NCBI GenBank assembly: GCA_902802045.1
Contig: CADCKQ010000006.1
Span: 40,912 to 104,911, forward strand
Direction: 5' to 3'
DNA from: Oscillospiraceae bacterium
GTDB lineage: Bacteria; Bacillota; Clostridia; Oscillospirales; Oscillospiraceae
Length of the DNA: 64,000 nt
Below the pieces are notes generated by a model, which saw only the letters and a program-made list of their open reading frames with translations, ran no database searches and had not been told where the DNA came from. Positions 52,186-63,780 of this stretch are shown one piece after another. Each line of letters begins with the position of its first letter. Position 1 is the stretch's first letter. A program made the translations under genes and the position numbers.

Positions 52186-53748
52186 TTAAAACTTTTCTAT
52201 TATTTCTTTCAGCACATCGGCATCGGCAGTATCTTCTGCCGGTGCTTTTTTTGCGTCGAGTATTTCCTTGGTTATGCGGCTTCTCGTGTCGTCGAATAGC
52301 AATTCCTTATTGTGGCGGTAATAAGGCTCACAGCCGAAATTCTCAATAAAGAGGGATGTGTCTGCATTGGATGTGAGCATAGTCGTGAACATTACCATCT
52401 CCTGGGAATCACCGAAGGCCTCCTCAAGGAAAGAGTAAGCATTATTGAGTTCTTCAGAGGCTGTATTGACGGCTTCTTCACGCATCTCAGGAAAGCTCCT
52501 GAATCTCTCTTTCAGAGCGTCCGTGCTCTCACTGTCCGGAATCCCCTCAGTTTTAAGATATAGTGCAAAGTCCTCCAGAGCCGCGATGAGTCTCAGCATC
52601 CCGTTTCTCTCTTTCAGATCGGAATTGCCGGCATCCGATGTCTTTTTGAGTTCGGCCCTCTTTTCCCGGGCAAGCTCTTCCAACACCTTCTCCGCGTGCT
52701 CTCCCTTATCGGCTGCGCTGAAGGTCTTTTTTAGAGAATCATACAGGGCCTCGGTGAGCCTGTCGGCGGCAAACGCTTTCCCGGACGAATCTTTCAGTCT
52801 TGAGAGCATAAGATTCATGACAGCGATCCTCTCGTCGAAAGGTGCGGCCTTCATCTGGATCAGAGTTATCTTTTCATATGACCCTTTTAGGATATCATCG
52901 ACGTGGTAAACTCTCTGATATTTGTAGTATAGCTCTAGGTAATTTGCAAAGTCTCTGGAAATCGCGGGCAGCTGGATATACTCTCCTATTACTTCCCTTC
53001 CGGCCCGGATGCCGAGTTTTTCATAGGCTGTCAGGAGCTCGCTCAAGTCCTCCCAGCCTCTGGCAGTCGCGAACTGCGGTCCGTCGACCGTGTTTTCCAT
53101 GCGGAAGAAATTGTCCTTGTTGATATCCAGATATGAGACAACAGCCCCATGAAGGCCTTTTCTTTGCGCGTATTCCTTCCACACTGAGAAATCTGCCTCG
53201 ATGTCTATTCTCTTTACCCTGTCGAGGGTGACGACGTCGAAATCCCTGACTGATCTGTTATACTCCGGGGGATTTCCGGCAGCTATGATTATCCAACCCT
53301 CTGGAAGTTTCCGGTTGCCGAAGGTCTTGCACTGAAGAAACTGCAGCATCATGGGCGCCAGTGTCTCGGAGACGCAGTTTATCTCATCAAGAAAGAGTAT
53401 GCCCTCTTTAAGCCCTGTCTTCTCCATCAGACTATATACGGAGGCAAGGATCTCACTCATTGTGTATTCGGTAACGGTCACGTCTTCGCCGCCATAGTTT
53501 CTGTGCTCGATGAATGGAAGCCCGATAGCGCTCTGTCTCGTATGGTGGGTTATTGTATAAGCGCATAAGCCTATGCCCGTCTCATGGGCTATCTGCTCCA
53601 TGATCTGGGTCTTCCCGATCCCGGGAGGGCCCATCAGCAGGACAGGTCTCTGCCTGACAGAGGGTATCGCGTAATTCCCGAGCTCATCCTTCGAGAGATA
53701 AGCCTTTATCGTATTCGTTATCTCGGCTTTTGCCTGTTTGATATTCAT
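52186..53748 (-). CDS. MoxR-type AAA+ ATPase
   Basis: A 520-residue protein. The AAA module occupies about 1-290, with Walker A GPPGIGKTQIMEQIA, Walker B GILFLDEINCVSE, and a sensor in IIAAGNPPEYNRS. The remainder is a long helical, charged C-terminal extension. MoxR ATPases work with von Willebrand A proteins to remodel or load metal into protein complexes; the next gene upstream encodes such a partner and overlaps by four bases. The client is unknown. Confidence 0.88.
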   Translation of the reverse strand: MNIKQAKAEITNTIKAYLSKDELGNYAIPSVRQRPVLLMGPPGIGKTQIMEQIAHETGIGLCAYTITHHTRQSAIGLPFIEHRNYGGEDVTVTEYTMSEILASVYSLMEKTGLKEGILFLDEINCVSETLAPMMLQFLQCKTFGNRKLPEGWIIIAAGNPPEYNRSVRDFDVVTLDRVKRIDIEADFSVWKEYAQRKGLHGAVVSYLDINKDNFFRMENTVDGPQFATARGWEDLSELLTAYEKLGIRAGREVIGEYIQLPAISRDFANYLELYYKYQRVYHVDDILKGSYEKITLIQMKAAPFDERIAVMNLMLSRLKDSSGKAFAADRLTEALYDSLKKTFSAADKGEHAEKVLEELAREKRAELKKTSDAGNSDLKERNGMLRLIAALEDFALYLKTEGIPDSESTDALKERFRSFPEMREEAVNTASEELNNAYSFLEEAFGDSQEMVMFTTMLTSNADTSLFIENFGCEPYYRHNKELLFDDTRSRITKEILDAKKAPAEDTADADVLKEIIEKF

Positions 53749-55061
53749 ATATTCCCCTTCCGCGCGTTGTTAAGTTCTTCTCCCGTCAGACTCACTTTCA
53801 GTGCCCAGGGCGGTACTTTTATATCCAGGGCTCCCTCATCAGGGATTATAAAGGCTGTCTCATAGGGTGGCCTCTTCTCCGGGTATCGCCCGAGCCCGTC
53901 CGTAAAATACAGAAGACCTCTGAGTTTCGACATCTGCCCGCTCTCGAGAAGCTTGCCGATATGTTCAAAAACAGGTCTGAAATCTGTTGAGCTCTGCCCG
54001 ATAAGCTCAAAATCTTCCATATACGTTTTAAGCTCATCCGTGTTTCTGATCAGCACATCAGATCTTATTCTATCGTCACATTGTATTATGTGTATATTCA
54101 TCCGGTTCAGGAAAGTCTCGGTGCTGAGCAGGACCGAATATGTTACGCTCAGAAACTCTCTGACCGTGTCTCCCGAGGTGGACATTGAGGTATCTATTGC
54201 TATTACGAAATCTTCGATGCGTTTCGCTTCCCTGGTCTCCTGAGGCTCAATGAGCGGCAGGTTCCCATAGAGCGACAGCCCGTATGTGTAGAAGATATAG
54301 TCGAAGCTGTCCCCGTCCACGCTCATGATCTCTTTGGGGACTGAGAATTTCTTCAAAAACTCTCTATAGTCGGTCCCTCTGCGTGAGAGCACCTTCAGCT
54401 GCTCGAAAACTGCTTTCCCTCCGGAGGCGTCATCGGACATGCCGTTTTTTATGCTGCTCTGAAGACTTTCGGACATCTTTTCCCAGTTTTTGTCCTGGTC
54501 GTCTGAGCCTTCTTGCTGAGATTTTGAGTCGGAGATCCACATGTTATGGCTATCCGCAAAAAACTCCCTGTGCAGAGCGTTTATTTCATGATCTTCAAGT
54601 TCATTTTTCAGGAGTTCTCTGTATATTCCCTCTGCAGTAAGCACCTTCATGCGGGTTTCAAAGAGCGAATAATACTTGTTCCGGAGCATCACAGCTACCG
54701 GAGCTTTCAGGCAGGGATAGTCGAGAGAATCGATAATGCTCTCGACCGCGATATCGCAGGCGAGATCCCATATTTCCCCGTCTTTATCCTTTTTTTTGGC
54801 CAGATGCCTCAGCATGCAGTGCAAAACGGCGTGCAGAAAGGCTCTGTTTATTCTATTCGGGGACCTGATGTATTTTTCACTCAGATAAGGGCCGTCATAA
54901 TAGAGATATCTCCCGTCGGTCGCAAGAGAATCCGTTTTATCCTCTCCGGATTCGATCCCGAGCGCACTGAAAGCAAGGTCCAGATACGGCATGTTCATAA
55001 AAAGCTCGTTTCTGGCCGCTATCAGGATCTCTCTCCCTATTTGCATAATATCTGCTGCCAA
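53745..55061 (-). CDS. VWA-domain protein with an N-terminal metallopeptidase-like domain
   Basis: A 438-residue protein. The N-terminal half has HAVLHCMLRHLAKK, a metallopeptidase-like helix with two His but no classical Glu, and the sequence DLACDIAVESIID (DUF2201 style). The C-terminal half is a VWA domain with the MIDAS start AIDTSMSTSGDT. It is stop-start coupled to the MoxR ATPase, so the pair should act together. Confidence 0.85.
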   Translation of the reverse strand: MAADIMQIGREILIAARNELFMNMPYLDLAFSALGIESGEDKTDSLATDGRYLYYDGPYLSEKYIRSPNRINRAFLHAVLHCMLRHLAKKKDKDGEIWDLACDIAVESIIDSLDYPCLKAPVAVMLRNKYYSLFETRMKVLTAEGIYRELLKNELEDHEINALHREFFADSHNMWISDSKSQQEGSDDQDKNWEKMSESLQSSIKNGMSDDASGGKAVFEQLKVLSRRGTDYREFLKKFSVPKEIMSVDGDSFDYIFYTYGLSLYGNLPLIEPQETREAKRIEDFVIAIDTSMSTSGDTVREFLSVTYSVLLSTETFLNRMNIHIIQCDDRIRSDVLIRNTDELKTYMEDFELIGQSSTDFRPVFEHIGKLLESGQMSKLRGLLYFTDGLGRYPEKRPPYETAFIIPDEGALDIKVPPWALKVSLTGEELNNARKGNI

Positions 55062-55072
55062 ACGGTTTCTCC

Positions 55073-56047
55073 TCAGAAATCAAATGTTTTGCTTCGTCTT
55101 GGCGCTGCTCCGTTTCCCATCGCGTTCATCAGAACCGCGAGAGCTTCCGTATTTTTATTATCTCTCGCGAAGCTGCATACCCTGCTCAGGATTTCTGCTG
55201 AGGGCTCCGTCTTCTTTATAAGAAAGGAGACAGCACCCATATCTCTTCTTCTGACAGAATCCCTGAGAGCGGGATACGGGTCCGTCCTCAGATAGTCCTC
55301 ATACTGTTTTTTTGCTTTCGGGGTCAGTCCGACAGGTGTCATCAGCCTGTTCACGGCAATCCTGGCTGCTGTCTCCGGCTTGTCCTCCATACGGAGAAAG
55401 CCATCCCAAGAAGCATCGTAATCCAAAGGCGAGAAAGCTCTGTCATTAAAACTGTGGTGATGACCATAGCCTGAGCCGAATATTTTATAATCGAACTGTC
55501 TCGCCGGAGCATTTTCTTCATACATCTCTCTGTACTCCGGGAAAAGCAGCACCATTCTCTTTCCGTCAGGAAATATGCATTCCGCCTCGAACTCAGCGTC
55601 GATCTCATGGGCAATACGAAAAAGGGTTATTTCAGGACCCTCAGTCATATTGAGTTTAAAATCGTGAAGCTCAAGGCAGTTTATAAAAACGCTTCCTCCC
55701 CAGGAGTCGAAAGTGTCGTACAGTTCAACAAAACCTAGACTGTAGCAGTTGTAAAACACATAGCTCCCGAAAGACCTTACTGTTTCGGGGATAAACACCT
55801 TTTTTATCTTCGAATTATCGAAATCTCCGGCGTCAGGCTTTCCGAGATATAGGATCTCCTCTCCTTCTTCGCATGAGGGTCCCTCCGCAGAAAAGGCATA
55901 GTCTCCTATCTGTGTGATCGGAACTCCCTCTATGTTATCCGGTACAAAGACCTCTTCATCGCTTGAAGACGCTCTCTTTACCGTGATGCCTTCCGGGTTC
56001 TTCTCATACAGTATTCTTAAATTGCAGCTTCCCCTGACTGTTTTCAT
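55073..56047 (-). CDS. Leucine-rich-repeat (BspA-like) protein without signal peptide
   Basis: A 324-residue protein. Residues 20-150 contain BspA-type repeats (ITQIGDYAFSAEG, KIKKVFIPETVRSFGSYVFY, SWGGSVFINCLELHDFKL). The rest is helical and charged, including a short ankyrin-like end (RDMGAVSFLIKKTEPSAEIL). There is no export signal, unlike surface BspA proteins. It is 11 bases upstream of the VWA gene, the first of a three-gene unit, and might recognise the client of the ATPase pair. Confidence 0.8.
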   Translation of the reverse strand: MKTVRGSCNLRILYEKNPEGITVKRASSSDEEVFVPDNIEGVPITQIGDYAFSAEGPSCEEGEEILYLGKPDAGDFDNSKIKKVFIPETVRSFGSYVFYNCYSLGFVELYDTFDSWGGSVFINCLELHDFKLNMTEGPEITLFRIAHEIDAEFEAECIFPDGKRMVLLFPEYREMYEENAPARQFDYKIFGSGYGHHHSFNDRAFSPLDYDASWDGFLRMEDKPETAARIAVNRLMTPVGLTPKAKKQYEDYLRTDPYPALRDSVRRRDMGAVSFLIKKTEPSAEILSRVCSFARDNKNTEALAVLMNAMGNGAAPRRSKTFDF

Positions 56048-56166
56048 GTTTATTTATTATATCAGAGAACCCGACTTTCACAACATGATTTTAGTATTAT
56101 TTATTAAAGTGATATTGCAGACGTTTTCTTTGGTTTACCATATGACTGCAACGGAGCTTATAAAAC

Positions 56167-56196
56167 AAAAAGCAGAGGATCTCTCCTCTGCTTTTT
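56167..56196. terminator. Terminator of the str operon
   Basis: AAAAAGCAGAGG (56167-56178), six-base loop, CCTCTGCTTTTT (56185-56196): a perfect 12-base stem with A and T tracts, active in both directions. Confidence 0.9.
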
Positions 56197-56213
56197 ATAA
56201 TTTCGGGTTTAAA

Positions 56214-57416
<1,203 letters not shown>

Positions 57417-57450
57417 TAGAATATCCTCCTAAATGTTTTTTGTAAATTAA

Positions 57451-59541
57451 TTAAAATGAAAATGTATTGAAGCCCCGGCCCTGATTGGTCAGGGATTCCT
57501 GCAGATTTCTGGGCAGCTCGACGAAGCTGTGAGGCTCCATCGAATATGTGGCCCTGCCCTGGGTCTTGCTGCGGAGATCTGTCGCGTAACCGAACATCGT
57601 GGAAAGCGGTACAAGGCAGCTTATTATGGCCGCGCCGTTTCTGATATCCGAACCTGTGATCTGGCCTCTTCTCGAATTGATATCACCCATAACGTCCCCC
57701 ATATACTCCTCGGGAGCAGTGACCGTCACTTTCATGATCGGTTCGAGCAATGTCATATCCGCTTTCTGGCATGCTTCCTTAAAAGCAATACTTCCGCATA
57801 TCTTGAACGCAAGCTCCGAAGAGTCTACCTCATGGAAAGACCCGTCGAGCAGCGTTGCCTTTACATCCACGACCGGATAGCCCGCCAGGTTCCCAGAGAG
57901 CATTGCGCCCTGTATTCCCTGGTCGACGCACGGTATGAACTCCTTTGGGATGGCGCCTCCCGTGATCTTGTTGACGAATTCATAGCCCTTGCCTTCATTC
58001 GGCTCTATCATAAGCTTCACTTCTGCAAACTGGCCCTTTCCTCCAGTTTGGCGGGAGTACCGGGTAGATACGGTAGCAGTCTTTCTGATAGTTTCCTTGT
58101 AGGAAACCTGAGGCTTGCCGACGTTGGCTTCGACCTTGAACTCTCTGAGCAGTCTGTCAACTATAATCTCCAGATGGAGCTCGCCCATGCCGGCGATTAT
58201 GGTCTGGCCAGTCTCTTCGTCCGTATAGGTCTTGAAAGTCGGATCTTCCTCAGAGAGCTTTGAGAGCGCTATCGCCATCTTCTCCTGGCCAGCCTTAGTC
58301 TTGGGCTCAATGGCTATGCGTATGACAGGCTCAGGAAATTCCATGGATTCAAGGATTATCTGATGTTTCTCGTCACAGAGGGTATCTCCAGTCGTCGTAT
58401 TCTTGAGACCGACGGCAGCCGCTATATCGCCAGAGTAAACCTGCTCAAGATCCTCTCTGTGATTTGCGTGCATCAGCAGCACTCTTCCCAAGCGCTCTCT
58501 GACTCCCTTGGTCGAATTCATTACTGTCCTTCCCGTCTCAACATTTCCGGAATACACACGGAAAAAGCTGAGCTTTCCAACGAACGGATCAGACATTATC
58601 TTGAATGCCAACGCGGAAAACGGGGCTTCATCGTCAGCTTTTCTTGTCTCGATCTGATCGTTTTTGGGATTTATCCCTTCAATCGGAGGAATATCCAGCG
58701 GGGACGGCATGTAGTCGACTATTGCGTCAAGCAGCTTCTGCACGCCTTTATTTTTGTAAGATGTGCCGCACACTACGGGCACCATATGATTCGATACGGT
58801 TGCCTTGCGGATCGCGGCTTTGATCTTATCCTGGGGAACCTCTTCGCCATCCAGATACAGTTCCATAATATCATCATCGAAATCCGAAACGGCCTCGAGA
58901 AGACTGTCGCGGTACCTGGCGGCAAGTTCTTTCATGTCTTCTGGGATCTCTTCCAAACGCATATCTTTGCCGAGATCGTCATAATATACGCGGGCGTTCA
59001 TCTCCACCAGGTCTATTATGCCTCTGAAATCCTCCTCAGCACCGATAGGCAGCTGGATCGGAACTGCGTTGCACTTGAGCCTGTCGTGGACCATCCTCAG
59101 AACATTGAAAAAATCTGCGCCCATGATGTCCATCTTATTGACATATATGAGTCTCGGAACATTGTAGTGATCCGCCTGACGCCATACTGTCTCGGACTGG
59201 GGCTCGACTCCTCCTTTTGCGCAAAGAACAGTAACACATCCGTCGAGAACTCTGAGCGATCTTTCGACTTCTGCCGTAAAATCCACATGACCCGGGGTAT
59301 CGATGATGTTAATACGGGTATCGCGCCAATGGCATGTGGTAGCCGCTGAGGTGATCGTAATTCCTCTCTCCTGCTCCTGCGGCATCCAGTCCATGACAGC
59401 TGTGCCCTCATGCACCTCGCCGAGCTTGTAGCTTACGCCCGTATAGAACAGAATCCTCTCGGTCGTAGTAGTCTTGCCGGCGTCGATATGAGCCATGATT
59501 CCGATATTGCGTGTTTTTTCAAGTGTGTACTGTCTGGGCAT
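57451..59541 (-). CDS. fusA: Elongation factor G
   Basis: A 696-residue translocase: [47 protein letters not shown], and the domain IV tip segment [16 protein letters not shown]. Length and domains are normal. It lies 24 bases after rpsG and 34 before tuf. Confidence 0.98.
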   Translation of the reverse strand: MPRQYTLEKTRNIGIMAHIDAGKTTTTERILFYTGVSYKLGEVHEGTAVMDWMPQEQERGITITSAATTCHWRDTRINIIDTPGHVDFTAEVERSLRVLDGCVTVLCAKGGVEPQSETVWRQADHYNVPRLIYVNKMDIMGADFFNVLRMVHDRLKCNAVPIQLPIGAEEDFRGIIDLVEMNARVYYDDLGKDMRLEEIPEDMKELAARYRDSLLEAVSDFDDDIMELYLDGEEVPQDKIKAAIRKATVSNHMVPVVCGTSYKNKGVQKLLDAIVDYMPSPLDIPPIEGINPKNDQIETRKADDEAPFSALAFKIMSDPFVGKLSFFRVYSGNVETGRTVMNSTKGVRERLGRVLLMHANHREDLEQVYSGDIAAAVGLKNTTTGDTLCDEKHQIILESMEFPEPVIRIAIEPKTKAGQEKMAIALSKLSEEDPTFKTYTDEETGQTIIAGMGELHLEIIVDRLLREFKVEANVGKPQVSYKETIRKTATVSTRYSRQTGGKGQFAEVKLMIEPNEGKGYEFVNKITGGAIPKEFIPCVDQGIQGAMLSGNLAGYPVVDVKATLLDGSFHEVDSSELAFKICGSIAFKEACQKADMTLLEPIMKVTVTAPEEYMGDVMGDINSRRGQITGSDIRNGAAIISCLVPLSTMFGYATDLRSKTQGRATYSMEPHSFVELPRNLQESLTNQGRGFNTFSF

Positions 59542-59565
59542 TTGGGAAAAAATCTCCTGGATGGA

Positions 59566-60036
59566 TTACCATCTGAAGTGGGCAAAAGCCTTGTTGGACT
59601 CTGCCATCTTGTGAGTGTCTTCGCGTTTTTTGACGGATGCGCCTAAGTTGTTGCACGCGTCCATGATCTCGCCTGCCAGACGCTCTTTCATTGTCTTCTC
59701 GCCGCGCTTGCGTGCATAGCTTACAAGCCAACGAAGACCCAATGTCTGGCGGCGTTCCGGCCTGACCTCGATAGGAACCTGATAGGTGGCTCCGCCCAAA
59801 CGGCGAGCCTTGACCTCGAGAGCAGGCATGATGTTGTTCATAGCTTCAGTGAATGCGTCAAGGGGATCTTTATCTGTCTTTTCCTTGACTATATCAAAAG
59901 CGTCATAAACGACCTTCTGAGCAACACCCTTTTTACCGTCCAGCATAACCTGGTTAACAAGCTTTGTTACCAACACACTGTTATACAGAGGATCCGGTAA
60001 AATTTCTCTTTTGGGAACATTACCTCTTCTGGGCAC
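59566..60036 (-). CDS. rpsG: 30S ribosomal protein S7
   Basis: A 156-residue S7: [20 protein letters not shown], the 16S-binding helix region [20 protein letters not shown], and the end FAHFRW. It follows rpsL after a 132-base gap. Confidence 0.98.
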   Translation of the reverse strand: MPRRGNVPKREILPDPLYNSVLVTKLVNQVMLDGKKGVAQKVVYDAFDIVKEKTDKDPLDAFTEAMNNIMPALEVKARRLGGATYQVPIEVRPERRQTLGLRWLVSYARKRGEKTMKERLAGEIMDACNNLGASVKKREDTHKMAESNKAFAHFRW

Positions 60037-60168
60037 TTAACTTCCCTCCTTCATTAGAAAATGGATTCACAGGTACTCGAGTATACTAAAATACCCGTTT
60101 GCGCCCCGGGGTTTATCCTGTTCTATGATAAACGACAGGGCAATTTTGTTGCGTTGCCGCTGCGATAT

Positions 60169-60594
60169 TTACTTCTTCTTGGATGCTTTCGGCCTCTTGG
60201 CGCCGTATTTGCTGCGGCCCTGCATACGGCCATCGACGCCCTGTGCGTCAAGCGTTCCGCGTATGATATGATAACGTACGCCAGGAAGGTCCTTGACACG
60301 GCCGCCGCGGATCATAACTACAGAGTGTTCCTGAAGGTTATGTCCTACACCGGGAATGTAAGCAGTGACTTCGTAACCATTGGTAAGCCTTACACGTGCG
60401 ATCTTACGAAGTGCTGAGTTAGGCTTTTTGGGCGTTGAGGTACGTACTGCTGTACATACGCCTCTTTTCTGCGGAGACGAAAGATTTGTCTCTGTGTTCT
60501 TTACACTGTTGAAACCTTTCTGAAGCGCAGGAGACTTTGACTTGTAGGTACTTGTTTCTCTGCCCTTTCTGACCAGCTGGTTAAAGGTCGGCAT
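60169..60594 (-). CDS. rpsL: 30S ribosomal protein S12
   Basis: A 141-residue S12 with the decoding loop [17 protein letters not shown] in the wild-type (streptomycin-sensitive) form and [17 protein letters not shown]. First gene of the str operon, with an AGGAGG site before the ATG. Confidence 0.98.
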   Translation of the reverse strand: MPTFNQLVRKGRETSTYKSKSPALQKGFNSVKNTETNLSSPQKRGVCTAVRTSTPKKPNSALRKIARVRLTNGYEVTAYIPGVGHNLQEHSVVMIRGGRVKDLPGVRYHIIRGTLDAQGVDGRMQGRSKYGAKRPKASKKK

Positions 60595-60692
60595 TTTGTT
60601 CCTCCTTTCCTTTATTGTCTCGGAAACTCTTTATTTTCAAGGCTTCCGGAATTTTCTGCGTTTGGGCATAGTTCACCCGCACACGCTTTGCG

Positions 60693-60721
60693 ATTGTAGC
60701 ATAATACACAAATTTAGTCAA
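60693..60721 (-). promoter_or_regulatory. str operon promoter
   Basis: Minus-strand TTGACT (60716-60721), 17-base spacer, TACAAT (60693-60698), with a leader of about 90 bases before rpsL. Confidence 0.75.
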
Positions 60722-60761
60722 GAAAATTTGTTGAAAATGCCGAAAATTTATTTGTCAGAAA

Positions 60762-60794
60762 AAGCTGCGGCACAACTTTTTCGTGCCGCAGCTT
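60762..60794 (-). terminator. Terminator of the M20/DUF3100 operon
   Basis: AAGCTGCGGCAC (60762-60773) and GTGCCGCAGCTT (60783-60794) form a perfect 12-base stem; leftward reading then meets TTTTT. Confidence 0.88.
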
Positions 60795-60825
60795 GCCGGA
60801 TAATCGGATATGTGTTTTCGATGAA

Positions 60826-61353
60826 TCAGATGACGCCGCTCAGTCTCAAAACAATTTGAGCGATGATAGCAGAACCGATATAAGTACCAATGAATGCGAT
60901 CAGTGCGGTACATACTATTGCAAATCCCTGTTTCTTGAAGGTATCCAGATCTTTACCTGCTGAAATACCCGCATATGCGAGGATCGGCGTGCAGAGGGGC
61001 AGAAGACCTATCTTTGCAAATTCAGTCTGCATTGTAGTGGCAAACCAACCTGCGAACGGGAAACTGAGAATCGTAGTGATCAGCGCCACATACAGAATCA
61101 CAGGGACCTGGAACGGAAGCACTTTGGCCAGCAGGTCATGAATAAGGCAGCCGAGAATTACGATAATAAACATGTACAGCAGTGCCGGAAACACTTCCCA
61201 AGGCATATGGATGACTTCCGCGCCGGTACGCCAATCATAGATCATGTTGGCGATGGAGGCAAGAATACCGCTGATGAGCAGAACCTTGATGCGGGTCGCC
61301 CAAACCTTTCCCGGGGATTCAACAGCCTGTTCTTTCTTTTTCTTATCAGCCAT
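60826..61353 (-). CDS. Small integral membrane protein, partner of DUF3100
   Basis: A 175-residue protein with a charged N-terminus (MADKKKKEQAVESPGK) and five hydrophobic helices. Gly/Pro-containing turns such as CTPILAYAGISAGKDL resemble one half of a LysO-like or small carrier fold. It starts 2 bases after the DUF3100 gene and is probably the second subunit of the same transporter. No family was recognised with confidence. Confidence 0.7.
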   Translation of the reverse strand: MADKKKKEQAVESPGKVWATRIKVLLISGILASIANMIYDWRTGAEVIHMPWEVFPALLYMFIIVILGCLIHDLLAKVLPFQVPVILYVALITTILSFPFAGWFATTMQTEFAKIGLLPLCTPILAYAGISAGKDLDTFKKQGFAIVCTALIAFIGTYIGSAIIAQIVLRLSGVI

Positions 61354-61355
61354 GA

Positions 61356-62222
61356 TTACATATCCTCCTTTTCAACAACGATATCGGACGCTTCATCCAG
61401 CGATTCAACACCCTTCTGCGGATGATTCTTGCTGAACACCTTATACAGCCATTCTGTAAGAGGAAGCCCTATAAGAAGGCTCATATAGAGGCCGTCTGCG
61501 TTTGTCAGCGTGTTGGAAGTTACGGCAAAGGCCTGAATGTCTTCTGCCAGATCCGGGAAGGCTTCTACCAGCGGGGCCATTGCCGCAGTCAGCATGGAAG
61601 CGGATCCCATACCTGCCGCCATAGCCAGGGAGTAGGGATGGAACCATTTGAGACCCACAAATATTGAGGCCAGAATGCCGTAGAATACAGTGCCCAATAC
61701 TGTACCGGTTACGTAAGCACCCATAACACCGGAGCCCTCAGGACCGTCGAGACCGTAACGCTCGGCGACAATTGCAATGGACGGTTCACGGGAGATTGAG
61801 AACGCAGCACCGATGGAAGCGCGGCCCATGCGAAATACCAGAACCGCCAGAGGCATCGAGAAAATAATCGTGCCAAGGTTACCGAACTCCTGCAGGATAA
61901 GCGCAGGGCCAGCAGCCACAATCTTGCTCCACGAAGGGCCGATAGAGCAGCTGAGTTTCACGATCAGGAACATAACACAAATGCTTATATACGGAGACGC
62001 GGTAATCATGGTCTCTTTCTTTATCTTTTTCGCTCCGCCGAGAATGATGCCGATCAGGATCGCAAACAGCATCGGAATGAGCGAGAAGCTGATACCGCCT
62101 CCGCGTGCGCCGTTCATCGTGATCTTGATAGTTCCGATCAGCTCGGCGATGACCATGATCACGAAACAGAGCACATGGACTTTCCAGTCCTTTAGATTGA
62201 AGTTTTCTTTAAAATCCTTCAT
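61356..62222 (-). CDS. DUF3100 membrane protein
   Basis: About 288 residues from MKDFKENFNLKDWKVHVLCF; this ATG is used because the upstream in-frame one overlaps the previous gene. It has eight to nine helices with conserved-looking GRASIGAAFSISREPSIAI and AAGMGSASMLTA. DUF3100 proteins are often found beside M20 amidohydrolases, as here, and are thought to be transporters. With the next gene it may carry the substrate or product of the amidohydrolase. Confidence 0.8.
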   Translation of the reverse strand: MKDFKENFNLKDWKVHVLCFVIMVIAELIGTIKITMNGARGGGISFSLIPMLFAILIGIILGGAKKIKKETMITASPYISICVMFLIVKLSCSIGPSWSKIVAAGPALILQEFGNLGTIIFSMPLAVLVFRMGRASIGAAFSISREPSIAIVAERYGLDGPEGSGVMGAYVTGTVLGTVFYGILASIFVGLKWFHPYSLAMAAGMGSASMLTAAMAPLVEAFPDLAEDIQAFAVTSNTLTNADGLYMSLLIGLPLTEWLYKVFSKNHPQKGVESLDEASDIVVEKEDM

Positions 62223-62251
62223 TTCTTGTCCACCTTTACTCTTTTTCTCTT

Positions 62252-63559
62252 TTATTCCAATCCGCCCCACATCCGGAGATATTCCTCTTTGGTGAGGACG
62301 GGTTTGAATTCACTTTTAACTTTCTTTGCCTGAGACGCGTCGCCGTAAAGTAGCTCTATTACAAGGCAAAGCATTGTTTTTGCTGCCGTAATGATACCGA
62401 GTTCTTTATCCGCCAGGCAGAAATCAGTCGCGTGAAGCCCGCCTGTGACGCCCGCAAAGAACGATTGTATGGACGGAATGATCTGCGAGACGTCTCCCTG
62501 ATCCGTAGAGCCTCCCCCGAACCCCGGGCATATTTTCATGACGTCTTCACCAACAGTGTTTTCCATCTCTCTGACCATCATATCGTTAAGCATATCACAC
62601 TGCACAACAGGCAAATAACCCGGAAGCTCAATAATTTCACATTTGGCCCCTACCGCGTCTGCTCCTGATCTGAAAGCCCTGTTCACTTTCCCGGACGCGG
62701 CTATGATAGCTTCGGTATTGGCACCTCTGACGTAAGTCTCAAGTCTGACATCTGCAGGAACGACATTTACGATGTCTCCGCCCTTGGTTATTATCGGATG
62801 AACACGTATGTGATCCTCATCCTTAAAGGTCTCTCTCTGGGCATGAACCGCCATAAGACCGAGCATAGCTGCATTCAATGCATTTATTCCGTCAAACGGA
62901 GCTGCTCCGGCATGTGCGCCTTTTCCGGTGTAATTTATAAGCTTGCCGGCAAAGCCCGTACATATCGAACTTGCTCCGGCTTTAAATCCCGGAAAGCGGG
63001 TCGCGCTGTGCTGCATAACAGATATGTCAATATCGTCAAACACCCCAAGACGGATAAACTCCTGCTTCCCGCTCAAAAACCATAGTTTCCCTTCATCACG
63101 CAATTTCTTGCGGTAAGTTATCTCAACATACTCCTCAGCCGGAACACCCATAAGAACTATGTTACCACCGAGGTATTCCATTATATCGGTATCGTGAAGA
63201 GCAAAAGCGATCGCTGCGACAGAGGCGAGCTGGGCGTTATGGCCGCAGGCATGCACTGCACCGGTCACAGGATCCGCGTCAGGATGGTCCGGGACCAGAA
63301 TAGCATCAAGTTCACCCATAACGGCTACTTTAAGACCTGAATCATTACCGGTATACTCATCCACAACGCCTGTTATTGCAACATTGCATCTGGGATCCCG
63401 TCCCAGACTTTTAAGAAGTGATGCAAATTTTTCGGATGTTTTTACTTCCTTAAAGCCGAGTTCTGGCTCCGATGAAACAGAATCAGCAAAGGCTATTATC
63501 TCATCTCGTCTGGCATCTATTGCTTTACAGGCTTCTATTTTCAGCTCTTCTTTTGTCAT
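62252..63559 (-). CDS. M20-family amidohydrolase (AbgB-like)
   Basis: A 435-residue metallopeptidase. Metal-site motifs are visible: MGELDAI, VHACGHNAQLAS with the His/Cys typical of aminoacylase-type M20D enzymes, and the catalytic Glu-Glu in VPAEEYVE; LHATDF provides a further His. The lid domain (GKGAHAGAAPFDGINALNAA) is normal. Relatives split N-acyl amino acids or p-aminobenzoyl-glutamate; the substrate here is unknown. The ATG at 63559 is preferred, since the in-frame ATG nine bases upstream is too close to the AGAGG site. Confidence 0.88.
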   Translation of the reverse strand: MTKEELKIEACKAIDARRDEIIAFADSVSSEPELGFKEVKTSEKFASLLKSLGRDPRCNVAITGVVDEYTGNDSGLKVAVMGELDAILVPDHPDADPVTGAVHACGHNAQLASVAAIAFALHDTDIMEYLGGNIVLMGVPAEEYVEITYRKKLRDEGKLWFLSGKQEFIRLGVFDDIDISVMQHSATRFPGFKAGASSICTGFAGKLINYTGKGAHAGAAPFDGINALNAAMLGLMAVHAQRETFKDEDHIRVHPIITKGGDIVNVVPADVRLETYVRGANTEAIIAASGKVNRAFRSGADAVGAKCEIIELPGYLPVVQCDMLNDMMVREMENTVGEDVMKICPGFGGGSTDQGDVSQIIPSIQSFFAGVTGGLHATDFCLADKELGIITAAKTMLCLVIELLYGDASQAKKVKSEFKPVLTKEEYLRMWGGLE

Positions 63560-63633
63560 AATTAACATGCCTCTTTACCGGTCGTGTCCGTCTGAGAAAA
63601 GCAAAAGAACTCTTCCTGCGGACATCTTGGTCC

Positions 63634-63662
63634 ATTTTACTACCGTTTGTTTTTTTATGCAA
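63634..63662 (-). promoter_or_regulatory. Promoter of the M20/DUF3100 operon
   Basis: Minus-strand TTGCAT (63657-63662), 17-base spacer, TAAAAT (63634-63639). Confidence 0.65.
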
Positions 63663-63732
63663 TTGTGAATATTGTGTGAATTTTGCAATTCTTTAAAAGT
63701 CAGAATAGGATATATTGCACATAAAACAAAAT

Positions 63733-63762
63733 GGGACGGGTTCCCAAGCGGATACCCGTCCC
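63733..63762 (-). terminator. Terminator of the dehydratase activator gene
   Basis: GGGACGGGT (63733-63741) and ACCCGTCCC (63754-63762) form a nine-base stem; leftward reading continues into ATTTTGTTTTATG. Confidence 0.75.
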
Positions 63763-63780
63763 GAAACACATTATATAATT

